Shown piece by piece: positions 1 through 8,480 of a stretch of DNA of 64,000 nucleotides. The notes under the pieces are model-generated. The model made no database searches. It saw only the letters and a program-made list of their open reading frames with translations, and was not told the origin of the DNA. Position numbers and translations under genes: made by a program. Source of the DNA: Falsiroseomonas sp050563535 (GTDB lineage: Bacteria > Pseudomonadota > Alphaproteobacteria > Acetobacterales > Acetobacteraceae); NCBI RefSeq assembly GCF_050563535.1, contig NZ_JBNXUO010000003.1:124001-188000 (forward strand), read 5' to 3'. Position 1 is the stretch's first letter. Every line of letters begins with the position of its first letter.

Positions 1-22
1 TGCGGTCGGCATGGGTGGCGCC

Positions 23-1015
23 TTACGCCACCGCGTAGCGGCTGCCGGATGTGGCGGCCCCGATCATCGCCTCGAAGACGGCGACGCCGTGGATCGCGTC
101 CCCGACCGGCAAGGGATAGGCGGGCCCGCCGGCGACGGCGGAGGCGAATGCTTCAAGTTCAGCGGCTTCGATGTCGGTCTTCGGGTAGTCCCTTGTCCAA
201 CCCTCGCCCTCGCGCGGCGTGAAGGACAGGCGCTCATGCCCGTTCAGCTCCAGCATCCCCTCCGTCCCGAACAGCGCCACGCGCCACAGGCGCGGGGCGA
301 GGGCGAGGGTGGAGAAGGTGACCGTCGCGCCGTTGCCGAGTTGCGCCAGCATGGCGGTCGTGTCGTCGATCGTCGTTGAGACGCGGGCGTGGCTCTGCAC
401 CGCAACCCACTGGAAATGGCCAGCGAGGTTGATGATCATGTCGATCATGTGGATGCCCATGCCGCCCATCCCGCCAAGCGGGCTTTCCGCCCGGTCGGCG
501 CGCCACATGCCGGGCTTGTAGCCCAGCGCGCCGGGCCCGTTGAATGCGCCTTCGACATGCAGCAGCGTGCCGAGCCGCCCCCCGGACAGCATCGCCTTCA
601 TCTCCGCCACGGCCGGCAGGAAGCGCCGGTTGTGGCCGAGCGCCAGGACCACCCCCGCCTCACGGCAGGCCTCGACGGCCACCTCGGCGCTTGCCTTGCC
701 CAACGTGAAGGGTTTCTCCACAAAGACATGCCGGCCGGCCTTCGCAGCCTGGATGACCTGTTCGGCATGCTGGGCATGGGGCGTGGCCAGCACCACCGCC
801 CGGACCTGCGGGTCCGCCAGCACGGCGCGGTAATCGTCATGCAGCCGGATGCCCTTCTCCGCCGCGTAGTCGCGCGCCTTGTCCGGTGTGCCGGTGCAGC
901 CGGCGACGAAGCGGATCCCCACCCCGTTCCGTCCCTGCACGCTGTCCACCAGGGTCCGTCCCCAGCGGCCCATCCCGACGATCGCCGCACCCAGCATCGC
1001 GCCATCCCCCATCAT
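23..1015 (-). CDS. Gfo/Idh/MocA family NAD(P)-dependent oxidoreductase
   Basis: A 330-residue protein with an N-terminal Rossmann fold (AAIVGMGRWGRTL, about residues 7-19) and the family's EKPFTLGK motif, whose lysine is the usual catalytic residue. The C-terminal alpha/beta domain includes GGMGGMGIHMIDM. The family oxidises or reduces sugars, inositols and related polyols using NAD(P); the substrate cannot be told here. The start is ATG at 1015, whose ATGA overlaps the stop of the upstream MFS gene, so the two are probably translationally coupled. Family call is firm, substrate unknown. Confidence 0.88.
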   Translation of the reverse strand: MMGDGAMLGAAIVGMGRWGRTLVDSVQGRNGVGIRFVAGCTGTPDKARDYAAEKGIRLHDDYRAVLADPQVRAVVLATPHAQHAEQVIQAAKAGRHVFVEKPFTLGKASAEVAVEACREAGVVLALGHNRRFLPAVAEMKAMLSGGRLGTLLHVEGAFNGPGALGYKPGMWRADRAESPLGGMGGMGIHMIDMIINLAGHFQWVAVQSHARVSTTIDDTTAMLAQLGNGATVTFSTLALAPRLWRVALFGTEGMLELNGHERLSFTPREGEGWTRDYPKTDIEAAELEAFASAVAGGPAYPLPVGDAIHGVAVFEAMIGAATSGSRYAVA

Positions 1016-2265
1016 CGATTCGCGGCGGTGGAGGAGGAACCTTCCAGCTCCTCCTCCATCCGCCGCAGCTTTCCCCAGCCCCAGGCGAAGACGCCCAGGA
1101 ACAGCACACCCGCCAGCAGGGTCGGAAGCCGCAGCCCGAATGCCTCCCCCGTGGCACCGAGCGCGAGGGCGCCGAGGGCAGGGCAGGCGCGGGTGATCAG
1201 GCCCCAGGTGCTGAGCATCCGCCCCCGCAACGCCGGCTCCGCCGCGCTCTGGATCAGGGTCTGGGCACTGATCCCGTGCATCGACGCGGTGGCGCCGATC
1301 AGCGCCGCGCAGACCATGCCGACGGCGAACCAGGGGGTCGCCACGAAGCCGGCCGTGGCGGCGGCCTGCACCAGCGCCGCCAGCACCGCGATGCGGGTGG
1401 TCCCCTCCAGCCGCCCGCGGCTGGCCACCCACAGCCCGCCCGCCAGGGCGCCGACGCCGAAGCAGGCGGTCAGCACCGCCAGGCTCTCCACCCCGCGGCC
1501 GAACAGCCGCTCGACGAACGGGGGCAGCACCTCCTGCACGCCGCGCAGCAGGATGGCGCCGAGCGCGGCATACAGCAGCAACGGGCCGAGGCCCGGGTGC
1601 CGCCAGGCGTAGCGCAGCCCCTCCACCACCTCGCCACCGAGGCTGGCGGAAGCCGCATGGCCGCGGCGTTCCCGCGCATCCACCCGCAGCAGCAGCACCG
1701 AAAGCCCCGCCACCAGGTAGCCGACGGCATTGGCCGCGATGGCCGGCACCACGCCGAACACCGCGATGATCGGCCCGGCCAGCGCCGGCCCGACGAAGCG
1801 CGCCACCGCGAAGACCAGCGAATTCGCGGCCACCGCCGCGGGCAGGTCGCTGCGCGGCACGATTCCCGGCATCAGCGTCTGCCGCGCCGGCTGCGCGAAG
1901 GACCCGGCGACGCCGCTCAGCACTTCCAGCACCAGCAGGATGCCGATGGTCATGTGGCCCGAGGCGGTGATGCCCGCGACCGCCGCGGCCTGGCAGGCGA
2001 TGGCGATCTGCGTCCAGGTGGCCAGGCGCACCCGGTCCACCCGGTCCGCCACCGCGCCCGCGACCGGGCTGACGAAGACGGCGGGCGCCAGGTCGCAGAA
2101 GGCGACGACGCCCACCCAGAAGGCGCTGCCCGTCAGTTCCCAGGCGAGCCAGGAGACGGCGATGCGCTGCATCCAGAGGCCCGTCCAGGCCACCATGGAG
2201 CCGCCGAAGAAGATCCGGCTGTCACGATGCGACAGCGCCCGGCCGAGCGCCCCGAAGGAGGCCAT
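1012..2265 (-). CDS. MFS transporter (EntS-like)
   Basis: A 417-residue, very hydrophobic protein with about 10-12 predicted membrane helices and the MFS loop 2-3 signature (VAGAVADRVDRVR) near residues 69-81. The N-terminus (FGGSMVAWTGLWMQRIAVSWLAWELTG) resembles the enterobactin-exporter/MFS_3 group of drug or siderophore effluxers. It acts in the inner membrane as a proton-driven exporter by family analogy. It starts 12 bp after a lipoprotein gene and overlaps the oxidoreductase by 4 bp. Substrate unknown. Confidence 0.85.
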   Translation of the reverse strand: MASFGALGRALSHRDSRIFFGGSMVAWTGLWMQRIAVSWLAWELTGSAFWVGVVAFCDLAPAVFVSPVAGAVADRVDRVRLATWTQIAIACQAAAVAGITASGHMTIGILLVLEVLSGVAGSFAQPARQTLMPGIVPRSDLPAAVAANSLVFAVARFVGPALAGPIIAVFGVVPAIAANAVGYLVAGLSVLLLRVDARERRGHAASASLGGEVVEGLRYAWRHPGLGPLLLYAALGAILLRGVQEVLPPFVERLFGRGVESLAVLTACFGVGALAGGLWVASRGRLEGTTRIAVLAALVQAAATAGFVATPWFAVGMVCAALIGATASMHGISAQTLIQSAAEPALRGRMLSTWGLITRACPALGALALGATGEAFGLRLPTLLAGVLFLGVFAWGWGKLRRMEEELEGSSSTAANR

Positions 2266-2277
2266 CCCCCGGCCCGG

Positions 2278-2676
2278 TCAGCGCCGCCCTGCGCCCCCCG
2301 CCGCCGCCGGCTGGGCCAGGGCCTGCGGCGCCACCGGGTTGGCGTTGCGCATGCATTCGGCGATCAGCCGGTCGCGTTCCATCTGCGCGCCCATGCGGTC
2401 CGACTCGGTGCGGCTGAAGGGGGCGACCGTGGTGGTGCCGCGTCCGCTCTCGGTCTCATCCGTCCGCATCAACTGCCCGCGGTCGCGCCACTGCACCGCG
2501 CGGGTCGCCTGGTCCCGGCAGGCATCGAGCCGCGGGTCCCTCTCGCCCCGCGCCGCGACGGGCGGCGGCGGGCTGGCCTGCGCGCCGAAGCCGGAAAAGC
2601 CGCTGAATCCGGTGTTCACCGGGTTGGTGCAGGCCCCGAGCAGGAGCAGGGCGAAGCAGGCGGCAAGGCGGGGCAT
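2278..2676 (-). CDS. Putative small lipoprotein
   Basis: A 132-residue protein with a type II signal peptide: MPRLAACFALLLLGAC ends in the lipobox LLGAC, so Cys16 should be lipidated. An upstream in-frame ATG at 2712 would add 12 proline- and charge-rich residues before the signal and is less likely. The mature part is Gly/Pro/Ala-rich at both ends with a charged centre (DPRLDACRDQATRAVQWRDRG). I recognise no domain. It sits between a hypothetical gene and an MFS transporter in a likely operon. Confidence 0.68.
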   Translation of the reverse strand: MPRLAACFALLLLGACTNPVNTGFSGFSGFGAQASPPPPVAARGERDPRLDACRDQATRAVQWRDRGQLMRTDETESGRGTTTVAPFSRTESDRMGAQMERDRLIAECMRNANPVAPQALAQPAAAGGAGRR

Positions 2677-2704
2677 GGCGGGTCGGTCCGGGCGCTGTGG
2701 GGGC

Positions 2705-3202
2705 TCAGGCACGGGCCCGAGCCGTCAATCCGCGCGACAATAGCCGGCAAAGCGCCTCCGCGTCGAACCTCGCCCCGGAATCGAGCGGCATGGCCGCCGC
2801 GGCGCGCAGCAGCGCGGGGTGCAGGTCGATCCCCTCCGCCGTCACGTCGAACATCCCGGCGAGCCATCCGTGCCGCGCCAGCCCGTCCACCAGCGCCAGC
2901 AGCCGCAGGCAGAGCGCGAGGCCCGCGAGGGTGGACAGGTCGGCCCCGCGGTCCACCGCCTCGGCCCAGGCGCGGGCATCGCGGTCCGCGATGGCCAGCC
3001 GCGTGGCGCTGCCGTCGTCGCGGCGGAACAGCAGGTGCCGCGGCGGGCCCCAGTTGCCCGCCCGCGCACCCGCGCGCGCGGCCTCCCATGCCGCGAGCAG
3101 CGCGGCGGGGGGCACGGCGGGCAGCGCCTCGGGCGCGCAGGGGATGGCGTAGGCAAGGGCGCCGGACGCGTCCTCGGCCACCTGGATCGTCTCGGCGGGC
3201 AT
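2705..3202 (-). CDS. Hypothetical protein, first gene of the MFS/oxidoreductase operon
   Basis: A 165-residue, Ala/Leu/Arg-rich soluble protein with no signal peptide or membrane segment. Features are a central NWGPPRHLLFRRDDGSATRLAIADRDARAW region and a helical C-terminal half. It is not recognised. It lies 28 bp upstream of the lipoprotein gene on the same strand, and codon use matches its neighbours, so it is probably a real protein. Confidence 0.6.
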   Translation of the reverse strand: MPAETIQVAEDASGALAYAIPCAPEALPAVPPAALLAAWEAARAGARAGNWGPPRHLLFRRDDGSATRLAIADRDARAWAEAVDRGADLSTLAGLALCLRLLALVDGLARHGWLAGMFDVTAEGIDLHPALLRAAAAMPLDSGARFDAEALCRLLSRGLTARARA

Positions 3203-3285
3203 CAGGGCAATGTGGGACCGGGCCTCCGCGGCCGCCAGCCTGCGACCGGCTTCGCAACCAGCCCGGCCGGCGGCACACTCCCCCC

Positions 3286-4551
3286 ATGGACCCGAACCGC
3301 ATGACCGCCACCGAGGCCGCCGCGGCGATCGCCGCCGGGCGGCTGTCCGCCGCCGAACTGATGGAGGCCTGCCTGGCCCGCGCCGCGGAACGCGACGCCA
3401 CGCTGCGCGCCTTCGTCCACCTCGACCCCGCCCTGGCGCGGCGCAACGCGGGGCGCGCCAGGCCGGGGCCGCTGCATGGCATTCCCTTCGGCGTGAAGGA
3501 CGTGCTCGACACCGCCGACATGCCGACGCAGCACGGCTCCCCCATCTACGCGGGGCATCGCCCGCGCGGCGATTCGGCCGCCGTCGCGGCGGCGAAGGGC
3601 GCGGGCGGCGTGATCATGGGCAAGACGGTCACGACCGAATTCGCGACCCGCCATCCCGGCCTGACCACCAACCCGCACCATCCGGGCCACACGCCGGGCG
3701 GATCCTCCTCCGGTTCGGCCGCGGCGGTGGCGGCTGGCCTGCTGCCGCTCGCCTTCGGCACCCAGACCGCGGGCAGCATCGTGCGCCCGGCCTCCTATTG
3801 CGGCGTGGTCGGCTTCAAGCCGAGCTACGGGACCTTCCATCGCGGCGGCATGAAGGTCTGTTCGGAAAGCCTCGACACCATCGGCATCATGGCCCGCAGC
3901 GTCGCGGACTGCGCCTTCGCGATGGGCGCGATGACCGGCCGTGCCCATGGCGACCCGGAGGCGAAGCGGGACCGTCCGCCGCGGCTCGGCCTCACGCTCG
4001 GCCACGCGCCGGGGGACGCGACGCCGGAGATGGCGGCGCTGCTGCACGGGGTGGCCGATGCCGCGCGGCGGGCGGGGGCCGAGGTGGTGGACTTCGTCCT
4101 GCCGCAGCCCCTGCTGGACGCCGCCGCGCTGCACCCCTGGCTGATGGGGATGGAGACGCTGCAGGGCCTCGCCTGGGAATACGCCGAGGCGCGGCCGCAG
4201 CTCTCCGCCGCGCTGCTCGACCGGCTCGACTGGGCCGCGGGTTTCCCGGTGGCGAAGCTGCGCGAGGCGCGGCTCGCGCAGCATGCGGCGATCGAGGCCA
4301 TCGCGCCGGCCATGGCCGGGCTCGACGCCCTCCTGACGCCCTCCGCCCCGGGCGAGGCCCCGGAGGGGCTGCACCACACGGGGGACGCCACCTTCAACCT
4401 GCTCTGGACCACGATCCGGGGGCCGAACGTCACCATCCCGGCGGGGCGGGGGCCGAAGGGGCTGCCGATGGGGGTGCAGCTCGTCGCCCTCGTCGGCCGC
4501 GATGCCGAGGTCCTTTCGGCCGCGCGCTGGGTGCAGGCGGCGCTGGGGTAG
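3286..4551 (+). CDS. Amidase (amidase signature family)
   Basis: A 421-residue amidase-signature enzyme that hydrolyses amide bonds. It has the family Ser-cisSer-Lys arrangement: lysine in GIPFGVKDVLDT (near residue 68), the Gly/Ser-rich PGGSSSGSAAAVAAG (near 138-152), and the nucleophile region GTQTAGSIVRPASYCGVVG (about 160-178). Start is ATG at 3286; a second in-frame ATG at 3301 is possible. It reads away from the neighbouring minus-strand operon and stands alone. GatA itself is usually longer and sits with gatB/gatC, so a stand-alone amidase is more likely. Substrate unknown. Confidence 0.87.
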   Translation: MDPNRMTATEAAAAIAAGRLSAAELMEACLARAAERDATLRAFVHLDPALARRNAGRARPGPLHGIPFGVKDVLDTADMPTQHGSPIYAGHRPRGDSAAVAAAKGAGGVIMGKTVTTEFATRHPGLTTNPHHPGHTPGGSSSGSAAAVAAGLLPLAFGTQTAGSIVRPASYCGVVGFKPSYGTFHRGGMKVCSESLDTIGIMARSVADCAFAMGAMTGRAHGDPEAKRDRPPRLGLTLGHAPGDATPEMAALLHGVADAARRAGAEVVDFVLPQPLLDAAALHPWLMGMETLQGLAWEYAEARPQLSAALLDRLDWAAGFPVAKLREARLAQHAAIEAIAPAMAGLDALLTPSAPGEAPEGLHHTGDATFNLLWTTIRGPNVTIPAGRGPKGLPMGVQLVALVGRDAEVLSAARWVQAALG

Positions 4552-4561
4552 GGCGCGCGGG

Positions 4562-6199
4562 CTACTTCCGCGCGTCCTGGCCCTTGAGGCTCTCGGTCGT
4601 GTCGAAGTCCCGCAGCACCGCGTCGTCGGCCATCTCGACCTCGACCAGGCGCTCGGCGTGCTTGCCCGCCAGGTGGCGCGCGCCGACATCGCCGGTGATC
4701 TTCAGCATCTCCGGCAGGAATTCGCGCGACCACAGCATCGGGTTGCCCTGCTTGCCCCGGAAGGTGGGCTGCACGATGGCGCGGCCCTCCTCCGGGTCGA
4801 AGGCGGCCAGCAGGCGGTCGATCGTCGCCGCGGAGACCAGCGGCATGTCGCCGAGGCAGATCAGCACGCCTTCCGCATCGGGCGGGACCGCGGCGAGCCC
4901 CGCCTTCAGCGAGGCCGACAGGCCCTCCGCATAGCCATCCGCATGGGCAAGCAGCACCGGCCGCCCCGCCAGCGCCTCCTCGATCCGCTCCCGCTCATGC
5001 CCCGTGACGACGATCACGGGAGAGGCGTGGGACGCCAGCACGTTGTCCACCACGCGCAGGATCATCGGCAGGCCGCGCTGGTCCGGCACCAGCAGCTTGT
5101 TCAGCGGCGCCATGCGGCGGGACCGCCCGGCCGCCAGAACCAGCGCGCAGACCCGCCGCGCGCGCCGCGGCGCGGCGGAAGGCGGCGGCGTGCGCGGCGC
5201 ATCTGCGCGGGGCAGGGGGCGCACCTCGATCTCCTTCAGAAGCCCGCCGACGCCCATCCCCATCACGTCCCGCGCGTTCACGCGCTGGCCGGCGAAGATG
5301 CGCTGCAGCACCCAGTCGAAGCCGTTGAGCTTCGGGCTGCGCGCGCAGCCGGGCAGGACCAGCGCCGGAACCTCCCCGACGCGGCCGAGGCAGATGAGGT
5401 TGCCGGGATCGACCGGCATGCCGAAATGCTCGATCGTGCCGCCCGCGCGCACGATGGCGGCCGGGCCGACGTCGCGCCGGTCCACCACGGCGGAAGCGCC
5501 GGCCACCAGCAGCAGGTCGGCGCCCGCGCGCTTCAGCCGGGCCAGCGCCTCGGCCGCCGGCCCCTCCTCGTGGCGCACGCGCTCCACCGGCAGCATGGTG
5601 CCGAGCAGCCCCTTGATCCGCGCCTCGGTCGCCTCGACCGCGCCCTCCATGACGCTTTCCTTCACGCCGGGCAGCTCGGTCAGCACCAGCCCGACCTTCA
5701 GCGGCCTGAAGGGATGCAGCGCCAGCGCGCCGCGGCCGCGGGCCATCGCCTCGATCACCGCGAGGATGCGGCCGGGGACGGCGAAGGGGATCACCTTGAT
5801 CGTCGCCAGCATCTCCTTCGGCGCGACGACGCTGCGGTTCGGCAGGGTCGCGACGGTGATGCTCTCGTCCACCTCGTTGATGCGGTCGACGAGGGAGGCG
5901 TCGACGGTGAACAGCCCCGCGCTCTCGGCGAACAGGTTCACGCGCCCGGTCGCGGCGCGGGACCGCGCGACGAGCGGCGCCATCAGCGCATCCGCCACGC
6001 GGTCGGCGGCCTCGTCCTCGGGCACGTCGCCCGCCTCCATGCGCGCGGCCACCACCTCCCGACGGCCGGCATCGCGCAGGGCCGCGAGCGCGGCCTCGTC
6101 GAGCACCGTGCCCTTCTTGATGACCCGCCCGGGCAGGCGGACGGTGTGCGCGAGGACGGCGCCGCGCGCCTCCTCGAGCGGGGTGGGGCCGAAGATCAT
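4562..6199 (-). CDS. Molybdopterin-binding / MobA-like nucleotidyltransferase fusion
   Basis: A 545-residue two-domain protein. Residues 1 to about 340 resemble a MoeA/MogA-type molybdopterin-binding domain (LLVAGASAVVDRRDVGPAAIVRAGG). A Pro/Arg-rich linker leads at about residue 349 to a MobA/MocA-like nucleotidyltransferase domain with the signature VCALVLAAGRSRRM and a metal-binding CLGDMPL. Single-domain MocA makes molybdopterin cytosine dinucleotide for xanthine- and CO-dehydrogenase-type enzymes. The last gene of the cox-type maturation operon, it overlaps the XdhC gene by 4 bp. Molybdenum insertion plus cytidylylation in one chain is inferred from the domains. Confidence 0.86.
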   Translation of the reverse strand: MIFGPTPLEEARGAVLAHTVRLPGRVIKKGTVLDEAALAALRDAGRREVVAARMEAGDVPEDEAADRVADALMAPLVARSRAATGRVNLFAESAGLFTVDASLVDRINEVDESITVATLPNRSVVAPKEMLATIKVIPFAVPGRILAVIEAMARGRGALALHPFRPLKVGLVLTELPGVKESVMEGAVEATEARIKGLLGTMLPVERVRHEEGPAAEALARLKRAGADLLLVAGASAVVDRRDVGPAAIVRAGGTIEHFGMPVDPGNLICLGRVGEVPALVLPGCARSPKLNGFDWVLQRIFAGQRVNARDVMGMGVGGLLKEIEVRPLPRADAPRTPPPSAAPRRARRVCALVLAAGRSRRMAPLNKLLVPDQRGLPMILRVVDNVLASHASPVIVVTGHERERIEEALAGRPVLLAHADGYAEGLSASLKAGLAAVPPDAEGVLICLGDMPLVSAATIDRLLAAFDPEEGRAIVQPTFRGKQGNPMLWSREFLPEMLKITGDVGARHLAGKHAERLVEVEMADDAVLRDFDTTESLKGQDARK

Positions 6200-6876
6200 G
6201 CGCCTTGCCTCCGTGCCTGCACCACCTGCGCCAGGATCGACACCGCGATCTCGCCCGCCGTCACCGCGCCGATGTCGAGCCCGACGGGCGCCCGGATGCG
6301 GCCGATCTCGGCTTCCGTCAGCCCGGCCGCGGCAAGCCGCGCCACGCGCTTCGCATGGGTGCGGCGGCTGCCGAGCGAGCCGACATAGAAGGCCTGGCTG
6401 CGCAGCGCGACCTCGAGCGCGGGATCGTCGAGCTTCGGGTCATGCGTCAGCGTGACCACCGCGGTGCGCGCATCGGGCGCGAGCGCCGCCAGCGCCTCAT
6501 CCGGCCAGTCGGTCGAGATGGCGACGCGCCCGCCCAGCCTCTCCTCGGTCGCGAAGGCGCGGCGCGGGTCGACCACGGTCACCGCGAAGCCCAGCGTCGC
6601 GGCCATCGGCACCAGCGCCTGTGCGATGTGGACCGCGCCCACCACGATCATGCGGAGCGGCGGGTTGTGGGGATGGATGAACCAGGTCGCGCCGTCCCCT
6701 TCCACGCTGCGCGCGGCATCCGCCGCCAGCGCGGCCGCCGCCTCCGCCGCCAGCGCGGGGGGCAGCGTGTCGTCCGGGAACAGGTGCTGCGCGCCGTCGG
6801 GCAGGCGGGTCAGCAGCGCCACGGGCCGCTTCGCGTCGCGCGCGGCGACCAGGCGCCGCAGGGTCTCCGGCGTCAC
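6196..6876 (-). CDS. XdhC family protein, Rossmann-domain part
   Basis: A 226-residue protein whose C-terminal half is the XdhC Rossmann-type domain (MIVVGAVHIAQALVPMAATLGF near residue 75, FYVGSLGSRRTHAKR, and the terminal APVGLDIGAVTAGEIAVSILAQ). XdhC/CoxF-type proteins bind the molybdenum cofactor and help sulphurate it before insertion into xanthine-dehydrogenase-family enzymes. It overlaps its neighbours by 4 bp on each side. The N-terminal XdhC_CoxI domain is encoded separately just upstream, so the family's usual single protein is split in two here. Confidence 0.88.
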   Translation of the reverse strand: MTPETLRRLVAARDAKRPVALLTRLPDGAQHLFPDDTLPPALAAEAAAALAADAARSVEGDGATWFIHPHNPPLRMIVVGAVHIAQALVPMAATLGFAVTVVDPRRAFATEERLGGRVAISTDWPDEALAALAPDARTAVVTLTHDPKLDDPALEVALRSQAFYVGSLGSRRTHAKRVARLAAAGLTEAEIGRIRAPVGLDIGAVTAGEIAVSILAQVVQARRQGA

Positions 6877-7199
6877 CCGAGCTTCTCCACGAAGACCTTG
6901 AGCTTGCCGCCGCAGGCCAGCCCGACTTCCCAGGCGCGCTCGTCGCTGATGCCGAAGTCCAGGAGTTGCGGCGTGCCCGTCCCCATCACCTGCTTCGCGG
7001 CATCCGCGACCGCGCCCTCGATGCAGCCGCCCGATACGCTGCCGGCGAGCCGCCCGCCCGCCGTGACCGCGAGGCGCGACCCCGCGGGCCGCGGCGAGGA
7101 CCCCCAGGTCTCCACGACCGTCGCGAGGGCCACCTCCTCGCCCGCCGCGCGCCAGCCGGCGGCGACGGCGAGGATATCCTCCGCTTCCGGGGTGTTCAT
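6873..7199 (-). CDS. XdhC/CoxI family protein, N-terminal domain only
   Basis: A 108-residue protein that corresponds to the XdhC_CoxI domain alone: ALATVVETWGSSPRPAGSRLAV followed by GRLAGSVSGGCIEGAVADAA, whose cysteine is the conserved family position. It is thought to work with the XdhC Rossmann protein encoded directly downstream (4 bp overlap) in maturing a molybdenum hydroxylase. It also overlaps coxE by 4 bp, so all these genes are likely co-translated. Length and motif order match known stand-alone CoxI-like proteins. Confidence 0.86.
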   Translation of the reverse strand: MNTPEAEDILAVAAGWRAAGEEVALATVVETWGSSPRPAGSRLAVTAGGRLAGSVSGGCIEGAVADAAKQVMGTGTPQLLDFGISDERAWEVGLACGGKLKVFVEKLG

Positions 7200-8416
7200 G
7201 CCGCCCTCCTCACCTGGGTTCCGCGCGGGTCGGACAGCACGGCCACCAGCTCCTTCAGGCTGGCCAGGTTGTGCACCGGCCGGAACTCGTCGACATGCGG
7301 CAGCATCGCGCGGATGCCCTGGGATTTTGGCTGGAAGCCCGCGTAACGCAACAGCGGGTTCAGCCAGATCAGCCGCCGGCAGGACCTGCGCAGGCGGTCG
7401 GTGGCTTCCGCCAGGCCGCGCGCCCCTTCGCGGTCCAGCCCGTCGGTGATCAGCAGCACCACCGCGCCCTGGCCCAGCACGCGCCGCGCCCAGAGCCGGT
7501 TGAACTTCTCCAGGCTTTCCCCGATGCGCGTGCCTCCCGACCAGTCCGGCACGGCACGGCCCACCATCTCGAACGCGACCTCCGCATCGCGGTGCTTCAG
7601 CTGGCGCGTCACGTTGGTCAGCCGCGTGCCGAACAGGAAGGCGTGCACCCGGTCCCGGTCATTGGTCAGCGCATGGAGGAAATGCACCAGCACCTGCGCG
7701 TAGCGCGCCATGCTGCCCGAGATGTCGCAGAGCGCGACGAGCGGCGGCGGCCGCACCACACGGCGCCGCCGCGCGAGGTCCAGCACCTCGCCTCCCGTCC
7801 GCAGGCTGTCCCTGAGCGTGGCGCGCAGGTCGGTGCCGGGGCCGGCGGGGTCGGCGCGGAAGCGGCGCGTGGGGCGCGCATCCAGCGGCAGGACGAGCTT
7901 CCGTATCTCCTGCTTCGCCTGCGCGATCTCGGCCGCCGACATCGCCTCGAAGTCCATCGCCTGCAGCCGCTCGCGCTCGCTGACCGTGAAGGTCATGTCG
8001 ATGCGGTCGTCTGGCTTCTCCTCGGGCGGCTTCGGGGGCGGGCGGTCGCCCTGCATCGCCTCGGCCATGCGGCGGGCGGCCGGTGGCGGCTTCACCTGGT
8101 CCTTGAAGCCGTCCATCAGCGCCATCGCGGCGGCGTGGCGCCCGGCTTCCGGGTCGCGCCAGAACAGGGCGAAGGCCTGGTCGAACAGCAGGAAATGCTC
8201 GTGCCGGTGGACCATCGTGGCGCGCAGCGCGGCATGCGCCTCCGCCCGGCTGCCGAGGTCGACTGATTGCAGCGCGGCGAGGCCGGCCAGGATCTCGGAC
8301 GGCCCGACGGGGACGCCCGCGCGCCGCAGCAGCCGCCCGAAGGCGAGGAGGTTGGCCGCGAAGGCGCCGGAGGAGGCGGAGGAGGCGGGGAGGAGGGCGG
8401 CTTTCGGCGGGATCAT
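7196..8416 (-). CDS. coxE: VWA domain protein, CoxE family
   Basis: A 406-residue protein whose C-terminal half carries a von Willebrand A domain with the MIDAS motif DISGSM (in VALCDISGSMARYAQ). The N-terminal half is the CoxE/YehP-like helical region (FGRLLRRAGVPVGPSEILAGLAAL). CoxE works with the MoxR-type ATPase CoxD in assembling the Mo-S-Cu site of CO dehydrogenase or the metal site of related hydroxylases. It lies 64 bp downstream of coxD and overlaps the CoxI-like gene by 4 bp. A role for another molybdo-hydroxylase is equally possible. Confidence 0.88.
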   Translation of the reverse strand: MIPPKAALLPASSASSGAFAANLLAFGRLLRRAGVPVGPSEILAGLAALQSVDLGSRAEAHAALRATMVHRHEHFLLFDQAFALFWRDPEAGRHAAAMALMDGFKDQVKPPPAARRMAEAMQGDRPPPKPPEEKPDDRIDMTFTVSERERLQAMDFEAMSAAEIAQAKQEIRKLVLPLDARPTRRFRADPAGPGTDLRATLRDSLRTGGEVLDLARRRRVVRPPPLVALCDISGSMARYAQVLVHFLHALTNDRDRVHAFLFGTRLTNVTRQLKHRDAEVAFEMVGRAVPDWSGGTRIGESLEKFNRLWARRVLGQGAVVLLITDGLDREGARGLAEATDRLRRSCRRLIWLNPLLRYAGFQPKSQGIRAMLPHVDEFRPVHNLASLKELVAVLSDPRGTQVRRAA

Positions 8417-8480
8417 GGCCGGTGCCGCGCGCGGGCGGAAGCCGCGCCCCGTCCCCCGCCGTGGCGGCCCCGCACCATCG

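Noticed and set aside
886..4551. A 1221-codon plus-strand open frame spanning the MFS, lipoprotein and amidase regions
   Set aside because: Only its last part (from 3286) is the amidase. The rest is an arginine/proline-rich mirror frame of minus-strand genes, usual in very GC-rich DNA.
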